10,897 nt of DNA from JAKFYM01 sp964612065 (GTDB taxonomy: Bacteria; Bdellovibrionota; UBA1018; CAIPTA01): the NCBI GenBank assembly GCA_964612065.1, contig CAZTCD010000113.1, positions 1 to 10,897 of the forward strand, given 5' to 3'. Shown here in pieces: positions 1-5,806 of this stretch. The translations under genes were made by a program, and so were the position numbers. Position 1 is the stretch's first letter. Each line of letters opens with the position of its first letter. The notes beneath the pieces were generated by a model. It was not told the origin of the DNA, searched no databases, and saw nothing but the letters and a program-made list of their open reading frames with translations.

Positions 1-861
1 GAAAAAAAGCCACCCCTCGAAGGGGGGTCTGATCTTGATTTAAGCGAGATCGAAGAAGTGGAGATCGCATTCCCTGCTTCGGCTCCCAAGGCAAAAAAGA
101 AGTTTATTCCCCGGGAAGAAGACTCCGTGGAAATCGATCCCACCGTTCTGGCGGAAGAGCGCAAGGCCCAAGTGGAGGCTGAGCTCAGGAAGCCGGCGGC
201 CCCATTGTCTTCTCCCAGGCCGGCCGCAGTGGAGGTGGAGGCCAAGGACGATGCCGCCGAAGAAGCGCCGGCCCCGAGGCGTTTTCGTAGTTCAGAGAAG
301 ATCGGCTTGTTCGGTTGGGTTCGGTCCCTCGTTTCGGCCCGCGCGATAGGCGTGCTTCTTTCCCTAGGGGTGCTGGTATATCTGGCCAAGTATTCCGGCA
401 TGGAAAAAGCCTATGTGGCTTCGGTTCCCCTTTGTAAAAACAGCGCGGAAGGGTTCGAGGGAAGTTTGCCTTATAAATCGCTGCCGGTTTCCGAGGGGCT
501 CGCCCCCTTTATGGCCGGAGGCATGGTTTGTGATCAGGTGATGAAATGCACTTCGCCCTATCGCCCCTGGGTGAGTGTGCGTTGGACCAGGGACCATTTG
601 TTTCCGAAAAACCCCTGGGGAGAGGCTTACAAAAGCGGAAATGCGATCGCCTTTTGGGATACCGATGCCCAGACCCTGCGAACCCGCAGCACGGAGCCGG
701 GACGCAACGAGCGGCTTACTCTGGGAGTGGAAGAATGCGTGTTCAGGATCAGGGAAGAAAAGGTGGCAATGACGAAGTACCACCTCATTTCACTGATCGC
801 GATCTCCCTTGGTCTGGGCCCTGCCACCGAAGGGAGATCGCCTGGTGCCTCTCCGTTTTGA
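1..861 (+). CDS. Partial membrane-anchored protein of unknown function (5' end outside window)
   Basis: The frame is open from base 1, so the gene most likely begins upstream; a GTG at 58 is a possible start but has no convincing ribosome binding site, and the residues before it (acidic, DLDLSEIEEVE) look coding. The visible part has an acidic, Ala/Pro/Lys-rich N-terminal region of about 100 residues, then one strong membrane segment at about bases 337-396 (ARAIGVLLSLGVLVYLAK), then about 120 residues that are probably periplasmic and contain four Cys. A second, weaker hydrophobic stretch (YHLISLIAISLGLG) lies close to the C-terminus and is followed by a Gly/Ser/Pro tail, encoded across a perfect inverted repeat. 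I do not recognise the family. A cytoplasmic linker, one helix and an outer domain would suit an envelope-anchored protein. It converges on the gene at 892-1671 with 30 bases between the stops. Confidence 0.6.
   Translation, partial: EKKPPLEGGSDLDLSEIEEVEIAFPASAPKAKKKFIPREEDSVEIDPTVLAEERKAQVEAELRKPAAPLSSPRPAAVEVEAKDDAAEEAPAPRRFRSSEKIGLFGWVRSLVSARAIGVLLSLGVLVYLAKYSGMEKAYVASVPLCKNSAEGFEGSLPYKSLPVSEGLAPFMAGGMVCDQVMKCTSPYRPWVSVRWTRDHLFPKNPWGEAYKSGNAIAFWDTDAQTLRTRSTEPGRNERLTLGVEECVFRIREEKVAMTKYHLISLIAISLGLGPATEGRSPGASPF
799..841. repeat. Perfect 12-bp inverted repeat at the 3' end of the first gene
   Basis: Arms GCGATCTCCCTT (799-810) and AAGGGAGATCGC (830-841) are perfect complements around a 19-base spacer. 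Three further pairs (GGT/ACC) can form inside after a one-base bulge. The structure ends 18 bases before the stop codon and is not followed by a T-run, so it is not a standard intrinsic terminator. It could slow polymerase or protect the 3' end between the two convergent genes. Confidence 0.6.
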
Positions 862-891
862 GCCACCTTCGCTACGGAAAACGGATTCGGA

Positions 892-1671
892 TCACTTCTT
901 CTTTTTGAACTTATCATCGAGCCAGAAATCGGTATCGTCGTCTGGCAGAAGATTCCCGCCGGCAAGCTTGCAGCCGGTGTTCACGTACACATCGCGATAT
1001 GTGGTGTAGTTGGTGGTTTTGCAGCCGCGTTCTCCCCTGTGCTCCTCATGGGAATTGCAGGGCACGGTTTCTTCGTTCTCATCAGTCCAGTCGTGGGTGA
1101 ACTTCCAGCTTTCGGCTTTTTTACCGAAAGCCGAGCATAGGTTCGGGCGGGCCTGTTCGGCCCACATCACTTCTTCATCGCTCGCAAGGGAGTAATCCAT
1201 ACTGCTGCATTTTTTTGCGCTGTAAGGAAGTTCGAATTTCTTTTTATGCCCGCTGCCCAGATCGGTGAGCTCGATCTCATCAGCGGAGTAACAGCATTCG
1301 AGCATGGTTCCGCTCTCGCCAGATCCGAACTTCGACCTTTTCACTTGATAGAAACGGGCGCCGAGGTTGAATGAGATCGACGTGGCGGAATTCTTGGCTA
1401 CCACGCGGAAGTTCTGCTGAGAGCTTCCTTTGCTGGAGGATTCGTATTTGTACTTCTCTTTGGAAAAAAAGCCGGCCTCTTCAAAACGATCCATCTTATA
1501 AGTGCTGAAGCCGTAATCCGTAATCTTGGTTTCGGTGATTCCAAGACGGGTATTTTCCACGAATCTCTGCGCGAGCTGGTTGGCGCAAGTAAGATAAGGG
1601 CTTTCGGCCGCAAAAGAGGGAGCGCCGGCGAGCGCGAGGGCAAAGCCAATGAGCATGGAATGGGGTTTCAT
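892..1671 (-). CDS. Secreted Cys-rich protein of unknown function
   Basis: This 259-residue protein starts with a Sec signal peptide (a short basic start, then LIGFALALAGAPSFA, probable cleavage before AES near residue 22). The ATG at 1671 follows GGAG with five bases between, which supports this start. The mature part has eight Cys (29, 126, 127, 155, 179, 205, 217, 234), an even number that would suit disulfides in an oxidising compartment. Most lie in the C-terminal half. The C-terminus is acidic (LLPDDDTDFWLDD) and then ends in FKKKK. I do not recognise a domain. The role is unknown; it is probably periplasmic or released. It lies downstream of the cupin gene in the same direction, but 185 bases away and with its own promoter-like region, so it may be transcribed separately. 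Confidence 0.75.
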   Translation of the reverse strand: MKPHSMLIGFALALAGAPSFAAESPYLTCANQLAQRFVENTRLGITETKITDYGFSTYKMDRFEEAGFFSKEKYKYESSSKGSSQQNFRVVAKNSATSISFNLGARFYQVKRSKFGSGESGTMLECCYSADEIELTDLGSGHKKKFELPYSAKKCSSMDYSLASDEEVMWAEQARPNLCSAFGKKAESWKFTHDWTDENEETVPCNSHEEHRGERGCKTTNYTTYRDVYVNTGCKLAGGNLLPDDDTDFWLDDKFKKKK

Positions 1672-1738
1672 TTTTTCTCCGCAAATGTAGAGGGCCCGCG
1701 CTGGCAGAGCAAGTTCGGTGCCAGGGACAAAGGGCGGA

Positions 1739-1795
1739 ATTATCTAAGATAGAGACTAGAGCAGTGCAGGAAAGATAGTATTTTTTACCATTTCG
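1739..1795 (-). promoter_or_regulatory. AT-rich promoter-like region upstream of the secreted Cys-rich gene
   Basis: An AT-rich island sits in an otherwise GC-rich gap. On the minus strand it holds GATAAT (1739-1744), a good -10 match, with TATCTT just upstream as an alternative. No clear -35 box at standard distance is visible. The leader would be about 60 bases. Weak support: base composition and one hexamer. Confidence 0.25.
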
Positions 1796-1810
1796 CCTGG
1801 CCCTGGAGCC

Positions 1811-1822
1811 GAAGTGCACTTC
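1811..1822. repeat. Perfect 12-bp palindrome, possible operator
   Basis: GAAGTGCACTTC is self-complementary over all 12 bases. It lies between the cupin stop and the promoter-like region of the secreted Cys-rich gene, about 65 bases upstream of the proposed -10. Such symmetry suits a dimeric DNA-binding protein, but no second copy was seen in the window. Confidence 0.3.
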
Positions 1823-1844
1823 TCGCTATAGCCAAGAGGCGAGG

Positions 1845-1863
1845 GAGGTAACGCTGTTACCTC
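1845..1863 (-). other. Perfect 8-bp hairpin spanning the cupin stop codon
   Basis: GAGGTAAC and GTTACCTC pair perfectly around a three-base loop; a G-T pair can extend the stem. The stop codon of the cupin gene (TAA, 1857-1859) lies in the stem. No T-run follows on the minus strand, so it is more likely an mRNA 3'-end or pausing structure than a standard intrinsic terminator. Confidence 0.5.
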
Positions 1864-2348
1864 TGATGCGAACCGCGCGTGTAGCGAAAGATTTCTTTCT
1901 GGAGCTCGGGATATCTGATCTCGAGCTCCTCTCTTTTGCCGAGCTCAAACTCTTTCTGCAGATAGGAGAGGCAGACAGTGGCGCCGAGCAAGGCCCAAGA
2001 GCCACCGTCCCTGAGACGGGCTCCCTGCCAATGATGGGCCGGAACCAGCACCTGAGGCCTCTGGTCCTGCAGGATCCCGCTTCCCAAAAGATGCCGGCTT
2101 AGCACTCCTTCAGGAGAGATTTGTATCATTTCCACCGGATCGCCCGCGTAGAAGTGAAAGAGCTCCTCGGATCGCACCCGGTGCAGAGCGGAGAAATCGT
2201 GTGGCAGAATCAGATAGTAAATCGCGCTAACGGCAGGGCGCCCATCGGCCACCCTCACCGCGCTCTCATAGGTGCGGCGGAAGAAGCCGCCTTCTCCGGG
2301 CAAAGGCTCGAGGCCTAGGGCTTCGACGATTTTTCGGGGATCTTCCAT
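1857..2348 (-). CDS. Cupin superfamily protein, DUF985/Cupin_5 type
   Basis: The 163-residue protein matches the DUF985 (Cupin_5) pattern along its length. It has an N-terminal LGLEPLPGEGGFFRRTYES segment, then SAIYYLIL (41-48), the core HRVRSEELFHFYAGDPVEMIQI (56-77), VPAHHWQGARL (102-112) and WALLGATV (118-125). In this family these segments form one double-stranded beta-helix barrel, usually cytoplasmic. The biochemical role is not settled; small sugar- or nucleotide-like ligands have been proposed for relatives. No signal peptide is present, which sets it apart from its exported neighbours. The length is normal for the family. The ribosome binding site is weak (A-rich AAAGAAAG before ATG). 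It starts 64 bases after the metallopeptidase stop on the same strand and may share its transcript. Confidence 0.85.
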   Translation of the reverse strand: MEDPRKIVEALGLEPLPGEGGFFRRTYESAVRVADGRPAVSAIYYLILPHDFSALHRVRSEELFHFYAGDPVEMIQISPEGVLSRHLLGSGILQDQRPQVLVPAHHWQGARLRDGGSWALLGATVCLSYLQKEFELGKREELEIRYPELQKEIFRYTRGSHQR

Positions 2349-2412
2349 TCTTTCTTTTTCCCGTGGTTTCGTGGCCTCCGCAAGGCAAATAAACCGGTTC
2401 GGAGGAGCTGGC

Positions 2413-3864
2413 TTACAGCGTCTGCACCCAACCCCGCTCCTGCACGATGGTCATTATCGAGGCCTGCTCTTCGGAGTCCAGTACGCTTGAGGCGGCGCTG
2501 GTCAGGGCCGGGAGGAAATCGGAGAATTGCGCTCCCTTGCCCAGCCGGGTGAGGGTGCGGAAGGCCAAGGTGGCAACTTTTTCATCGCTCAGCACTCTGC
2601 GCATATCCCAGAAGGTGCCTGCGATAATGGATCCGTTCTGATAAACTCCGGCTCTGAAATCGACAAAGGCTTTCAGATTGTTTTCGAGAGTTCGGCGGAA
2701 GGGCCCGTCCTGGAAGGAGCTTTCTCCCATACGGGGATTCTTGAGGATCAGGGCCGCGAAAAGATCCGCGAAACCCTCGTTGAACGATCCGCCCTCTCCA
2801 TCGGGAGGAAGGCCCACGAAAGTATCGATATAGGCGTGAATGCATTCGTGGATAATGACCGATGGATCCCGGGTCAGATCCTTGTATCTGATCCCGTCGC
2901 CGGTACCGAGATAAACCACGTTGTGGTCATAAAAGGCTGCGTTGCTCACGCCCCCGTTGCCGATGTGAAGGCGGAAGTTCAGGGGCTGGCGGAGCTCAAT
3001 GCCGAGCTTTTCCTTCATCCAGCTGAAGGCCTCCGCCGCCGAGAAATATACCTGGGCCAGATCCAGGCGTTTGTCGTCGGCACCGAAGAAAAATCGCAGG
3101 CTGGGAATCACTACGCTCAAACCGAGCGCGGATTCCACGCGTATTTTTTTTCCGTTCAGCGATCCATCGCCCAGAAGGCCCGGAAGTGGCACTTCGGTGA
3201 GCGGGCTGAGTTTGGGCCCCCGGGGAAATACGAGGCCCATGCCATCCACCGCGGAGGCGTGCAGATCGCCCTGGGCAAGTATGGAATTGTCTTCGGCGAG
3301 GTCGAGGAAGAGAAGCTTGTCTTCTTCGAGGTTAAGGAATTCAAAGCGGCGGTAAGGTTCCCATTCACCCTTTGCGTTCAGTCGAATCCTCAGTTCCGGA
3401 GGACGGCGGGTTTTTGAGCGGGAGTATTCTTTTGATGCCTGGGCCGCTCTCATGGCCAGGTGGGTGTTGAAGCGCATGGCCTTCACTCTTTCGAGAAGGG
3501 GATTGCCGGGAAGGTTATCCAGCACAGCCCCGGCCGCGTAAACTACATGGCCATCAGGCTTGAAGATGGTTTGGGTCCAGCTGCCTTCGATCACTGCAGG
3601 GCCGAACATCTGCACCCCGGTTTCGATCATCTCTCCCTTGGATTTTAGCAGCTCCTGGCCGCTGACCAGGCCACCGAGGCCCACAGTGGCCGGAGGGGCA
3701 TCATCGCTTTCGCGGCCAAGCGCGCTGCCGATGGACGCAGAGAATAGGTAGGGAAGAGGCTTCCATTCCCGTGGGCGCCAACGATAGGTACGTAGCTCGG
3801 CGCCTTGGGCGGTTGAGGCGGCCGCGGCAATGATCAAAACAGAGGTAGAAAGTAACTTTTTCAA
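2413..3864 (-). CDS. Exported thermolysin-like zinc metallopeptidase (gluzincin)
   Basis: I chose the TTG at 3864 because GGGAG lies five bases upstream and the product then begins with a compact signal peptide (MKKLLSTSVLIIAAAASTAQGA); an in-frame TTG at 3876 would add only four residues. The 483-residue protein carries HECIH (339-343) and, 20 residues after the second His, a Glu in SFNEGFADLF (E363, followed by D367). This spacing and the E-x3-D pattern are those of thermolysin-type (M4) enzymes, where two His and the Glu bind zinc and the Glu of HExxH is catalytic. A later segment NGSIIAGTFWDM resembles the fungalysin (M36) region after the active site. The first 280 residues are probably a propeptide or accessory domain that I cannot name. 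The likely role is a periplasmic or secreted endopeptidase; the substrate is unknown. It lies 69 bases downstream of a small periplasmic protein gene on the same strand. Confidence 0.8.
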   Translation of the reverse strand: MKKLLSTSVLIIAAAASTAQGAELRTYRWRPREWKPLPYLFSASIGSALGRESDDAPPATVGLGGLVSGQELLKSKGEMIETGVQMFGPAVIEGSWTQTIFKPDGHVVYAAGAVLDNLPGNPLLERVKAMRFNTHLAMRAAQASKEYSRSKTRRPPELRIRLNAKGEWEPYRRFEFLNLEEDKLLFLDLAEDNSILAQGDLHASAVDGMGLVFPRGPKLSPLTEVPLPGLLGDGSLNGKKIRVESALGLSVVIPSLRFFFGADDKRLDLAQVYFSAAEAFSWMKEKLGIELRQPLNFRLHIGNGGVSNAAFYDHNVVYLGTGDGIRYKDLTRDPSVIIHECIHAYIDTFVGLPPDGEGGSFNEGFADLFAALILKNPRMGESSFQDGPFRRTLENNLKAFVDFRAGVYQNGSIIAGTFWDMRRVLSDEKVATLAFRTLTRLGKGAQFSDFLPALTSAASSVLDSEEQASIMTIVQERGWVQTL

Positions 3865-3884
3865 GGCAACTCCCAAATGGATCG

Positions 3885-3906
3885 CCCCGGAGCCAAGGCC
3901 CCGGGG
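3885..3906 (-). other. GC-rich hairpin between two exported-protein genes
   Basis: CCCCGG (3885-3890) and CCGGGG (3901-3906) pair around a ten-base spacer in the 69-base gap before the metallopeptidase start. There is no T-run after it on the minus strand. It could modulate read-through or mRNA stability, but six-base GC arms are common in sequence of this composition. Confidence 0.25.
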
Positions 3907-3933
3907 TGGAGATTAACTTAGGTCAAAGCAGGT

Positions 3934-4347
3934 TCAGTCTTCGATCACGAGGTTTTTCGTGAAGTAGGTTCCGTCTCCGCTCATTACGCGGATTTCATGG
4001 CTGCCAGCGCTCAGCTTTCCAAGCTGGATTTCCTTGCTGTAAGGAATCATCACGGTGAGGCAAAGGCCTTCGGTAACAGTGGCGTAAGCGCGCACTTCAT
4101 GCAGCGCGGTTCCCACATGTTCTACTTTGGTTGCCTTGATCTTGTAGCAGCTGTTGGGAAACATCCCGCTAACCACCACAAAAGCATCCGACCTACTGTC
4201 GAATCCGCTCGGAATATAGGCGCTCACCGGGGCGAGCACCACATCGCGTGCTTTGGGCTTTTCTACTGGATCGATCCAATCTTCTGCCATTGCGTGCGTG
4301 GAAGCCATTAAGGCAACGATGGCGGTGATAAGGAACGTGAACTTCAT
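3934..4347 (-). CDS. Small periplasmic protein of unknown function
   Basis: The start at 4347 is supported by GGGAG six bases upstream of ATG and by a textbook signal peptide directly after it (MKFTFLITAIVALMASTHAMA, cleavage before EDW near residue 22). The frame extends 21 codons further upstream but those residues are basic and unlike an export signal. The mature part is about 116 residues, rich in Val and alternating hydrophobic residues, which suggests a beta-sandwich; two Cys (67 and 96) could form one disulfide. I do not recognise a family. It precedes the metallopeptidase in the direction of transcription and may be co-transcribed with it, so a partner or inhibitor role is possible but only a guess from position. 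Confidence 0.7.
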   Translation of the reverse strand: MKFTFLITAIVALMASTHAMAEDWIDPVEKPKARDVVLAPVSAYIPSGFDSRSDAFVVVSGMFPNSCYKIKATKVEHVGTALHEVRAYATVTEGLCLTVMIPYSKEIQLGKLSAGSHEIRVMSGDGTYFTKNLVIED

Positions 4348-4469
4348 GGCGTACTCCCGGCTCTTTGGCCCTTTTTCTGGAAGCAATAGGCTTCGAGCGG
4401 CCAAACGCAAAGCGTATGCCCGGCAGGGGGCTGGGTAAGGTGTTTAAAATCAATGGCTTGCAACAATGG

Positions 4470-4485
4470 CCCGTGAGCTCACGGG
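4470..4485. repeat. Perfect 16-bp palindrome in an intergenic region, possible operator
   Basis: CCCGTGAGCTCACGGG is perfectly self-complementary. It lies 122 bases upstream of the periplasmic-protein start at 4347, in the 264-base gap before the lipoprotein gene. The sequence between palindrome and gene includes an AT-rich stretch (TTGATTTTAAAC on the minus strand) that could hold a promoter, though I cannot fit good -35 and -10 boxes. A smaller TCCCC-TGA-GGGGA hairpin lies further upstream near 4515. A regulator binding site is plausible; as RNA it could also form a hairpin. Confidence 0.4.
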
Positions 4486-4611
4486 ACTGTGTGGCGCGTT
4501 CGCAGGACAGAAGGTCCCCTGAGGGGAAAAGGCAAGAGAGCATTGGAGTGCTGCATTAAAGGGAAAGGGGATAGAGAAAATGACTGTGCAGCGGCGGGCA
4601 TGGGTGATCTT

Positions 4612-5241
4612 TTAATCTTCGAACTTGGACTCGCTGCGATCGGCGCGGGTAACCGAGGCGTTTTTGAGCACCAAGCCCCAGCGGGTTCCGGTGCCGATGC
4701 CGGGGGATCCATCCACCTCTTCCGCCGAGTTCAGAACTGCGTTCGGAGCGGCGAAGTTATCGCCTGCCAGGCGGTTCCAAACGATCACGTGAGAGGGAGA
4801 TTCATCGTTGTGAATGTCGATCTGGAACTTGAGCTGGCCCGCGGCATCGATGGCGTTGAAGTTGTTCCCCGCGCTCCAGGTGTTGCCTTGGGCGCGGAGG
4901 GCGGCTTTCAGGGCCGCCCCTTCACGCCGGTACTCCATCTCGAAGCCGCTGGAGAGGGTTTCGTTCGCGTGGCTCACCACCGTGACCGAGCCACCATCGC
5001 CCAGGGTGAAATCGAGCGCATAGCTGCCGCCTGACTTGAATTGGTCGTAGCGGGAATTGAAAATCACGGCACCGGTGCCTTGAATGGCGGAGCCCGACAC
5101 TTCGAGAGCTCCGCTCACCACACGCACTTTTTGGGAGCCGAACTCGGCTTCTTTGCCGCCAGCAGCGGTTTCGGGGTCTTTGTAGTCGCCGCCGCAGGCT
5201 GTGAGCGCCAGGAGCAGCGTAAGGTATTTTGTGAATTTCAT
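4612..5241 (-). CDS. Lipoprotein of unknown function
   Basis: The product is 209 residues from the ATG at 5241, with GAGG six bases upstream; a GTG at 5253 would add four residues and overlap the previous stop. It begins MKFTKYLTLLLALTACGGD, a clear lipoprotein signal with lipobox LTAC and Cys16 as the lipidated residue. Position +2 is Gly, so outer-membrane sorting is likely if the usual Lol rule applies. The rest is rich in Gly, Ser, Asn and alternating hydrophobic residues (VRVVSGALEVSGSAIQGTG), as in a beta-sandwich or lectin-like fold, with no other Cys. I do not recognise a named family. It starts eight bases after the stop of the short gene upstream, so the two are very probably co-transcribed and perhaps translationally coupled. 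Confidence 0.75.
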   Translation of the reverse strand: MKFTKYLTLLLALTACGGDYKDPETAAGGKEAEFGSQKVRVVSGALEVSGSAIQGTGAVIFNSRYDQFKSGGSYALDFTLGDGGSVTVVSHANETLSSGFEMEYRREGAALKAALRAQGNTWSAGNNFNAIDAAGQLKFQIDIHNDESPSHVIVWNRLAGDNFAAPNAVLNSAEEVDGSPGIGTGTRWGLVLKNASVTRADRSESKFED

Positions 5242-5249
5242 TTCAAGCC

Positions 5250-5600
5250 TCACTTCTTATCCGGCTCGCCGGGGCCGGCATTGCCTTTGCGGTGGCAATC
5301 CATCGTGCTGCCGCCGTGGTAGTGGCAGGTCATGAATTCCTGCTTCGAGCCGTTGTTCTCGTAGTTGATGGAGAAACGGATTTCATCGGCCTCCCAGATC
5401 TTCATGGAACGGATCGCGCTTTCCGGAGCCACTTTGCGCACGAAGATGTCCAAGGAGGCTTCGATCGCTTTAGCCATCTCGGCGGCGCTGTACCTGCTGC
5501 TCAGCCTCGAGTAGGTTCCGTGGGCGCCTCCTGCGCCTCGCCCTTCGGGCTCCGGCCGGAGTGCAAAAAGGCGCTCCTCGCCTTTTTGTGAACCGATCAT
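5250..5600 (-). CDS. Short hypothetical protein with uncertain, possibly disrupted N-terminus
   Basis: Coding character is clear from about base 5520 down to the TGA at 5250-5252 (SRYSAAEMAKAIEASLDIFVRK onward). The C-terminal half holds a Cys/His-rich patch, TCHYHGGSTMDCHRK, that could bind metal or form a disulfide. The furthest start, ATG at 5600, lacks a ribosome binding site and sits inside a palindrome; the first 28 residues would be encoded across a terminator-like hairpin and other inverted repeats. The next ATG, at 5477, gives 75 residues but also has no well-placed ribosome binding site. No signal peptide is visible, although the downstream neighbour is a lipoprotein. I suspect that repeat sequence has replaced the original 5' end, leaving a truncated gene or remnant. 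It lies eight bases upstream of the lipoprotein start. No family recognised. Confidence 0.45.
   Translation of the reverse strand: MIGSQKGEERLFALRPEPEGRGAGGAHGTYSRLSSRYSAAEMAKAIEASLDIFVRKVAPESAIRSMKIWEADEIRFSINYENNGSKQEFMTCHYHGGSTMDCHRKGNAGPGEPDKK
5565..5587. terminator. Bidirectional intrinsic terminator-like hairpin
   Basis: AAAAAGGCG (5565-5573) and CGCCTTTTT (5579-5587) pair perfectly around the five-base loop CTCCT. A GC-rich stem base followed by a T-run occurs on both strands, so it could stop transcription from either side. It lies within the longest possible reading of the gene at 5250, which argues against that start. Confidence 0.65.
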
Positions 5601-5606
5601 CGGTTC
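5590..5606. repeat. Perfect 17-base palindrome between two terminators
   Basis: GAACCGAT and ATCGGTTC are perfect complements around a single central C. The arm ATCGGTTC also occurs in the T-arm of the neighbouring tRNA-Ala gene, which may be chance or a trace of tRNA-derived sequence. Confidence 0.45.
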
Positions 5607-5633
5607 TCAGCCACCGTCAGTGCCCAAAAACAC

Positions 5634-5668
5634 AAAACCCGCTCCCACCTGAGGTGGAATCGGGTTTT
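5634..5668 (-). terminator. Intrinsic terminator of tRNA-Ala
   Basis: AAAACCCG (5634-5641) pairs with CGGGTTTT (5661-5668), and the inner bases add a CCAC/GTGG stem. On the minus strand the hairpin begins four bases after the tRNA 3' CCA and ends in GTTTTGTGTTTTT, a good T-rich tail. It is well placed to end the tRNA transcript, so the gene at 5250 probably needs its own promoter or read-through. Confidence 0.75.
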
Positions 5669-5671
5669 GGT

Positions 5672-5747
5672 TGGTGGACGCTAACGGGATCGAACCGATG
5701 GCCCCCTGCTTGCAAAGCAGGTGCTCTACCAACTGAGCTAAGCGCCC
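5672..5747 (-). tRNA. tRNA-Ala, anticodon TGC
   Basis: The 76-base gene folds into a full cloverleaf read on the minus strand: acceptor GGGCGCT/AGCGTCC, D-stem GCTC/GAGC, anticodon stem CCTGC/GCAGG with loop TTTGCAA, and T-loop TTCGATC. The acceptor has the G3-U70 wobble pair that identifies alanine tRNAs, and the CCA end is encoded. The anticodon TGC reads GCA and, by wobble, other Ala codons. The T-stem ATCGG/CCGTT contains one U-U mismatch at positions 50-64, which is unusual but need not prevent function. A promoter lies directly upstream and a terminator directly downstream, so it is a single-gene unit. Confidence 0.95.
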
Positions 5748-5764
5748 TCTGAGAAACTGAAGTC

Positions 5765-5793
5765 AAATTAGACGAAAATTCGTCTCCTCGCAA
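5765..5793 (-). promoter_or_regulatory. Sigma-70-type promoter of tRNA-Ala
   Basis: On the minus strand TTGCGA (5788-5793) and TAATTT (5765-5770) are separated by exactly 17 bases. The -10 box ends 17 bases before the mature tRNA 5' end, leaving a short leader. The spacer holds the palindrome GACGAA-AA-TTCGTC, which could be an operator or the tail hairpin of the hldD transcript, whose stop lies just upstream at 5807. Confidence 0.6.
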
Positions 5794-5806
5794 GGCCTGG
5801 AACGCC

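Noticed and set aside
2527..3417. Plus-strand open frame (296 codons) opposite the metallopeptidase
   Set aside because: The minus strand carries a signal peptide and the HExxH...E motif; the plus translation shows nothing recognisable.
4510..4530. TCCCC-TGA-GGGGA hairpin as a terminator
   Set aside because: Short stem followed by A rather than T on the plus strand and no T-run on the minus strand.
4489..5034. Plus-strand open frame (181 codons) opposite the 4612 lipoprotein
   Set aside because: Antisense to a gene with a lipobox and ribosome binding site; no supporting features.
5590..5747. tRNA 3' end as an integration site of a mobile element
   Set aside because: Only an 8-base match to the T-arm is seen, with no integrase or longer direct repeat in the window.
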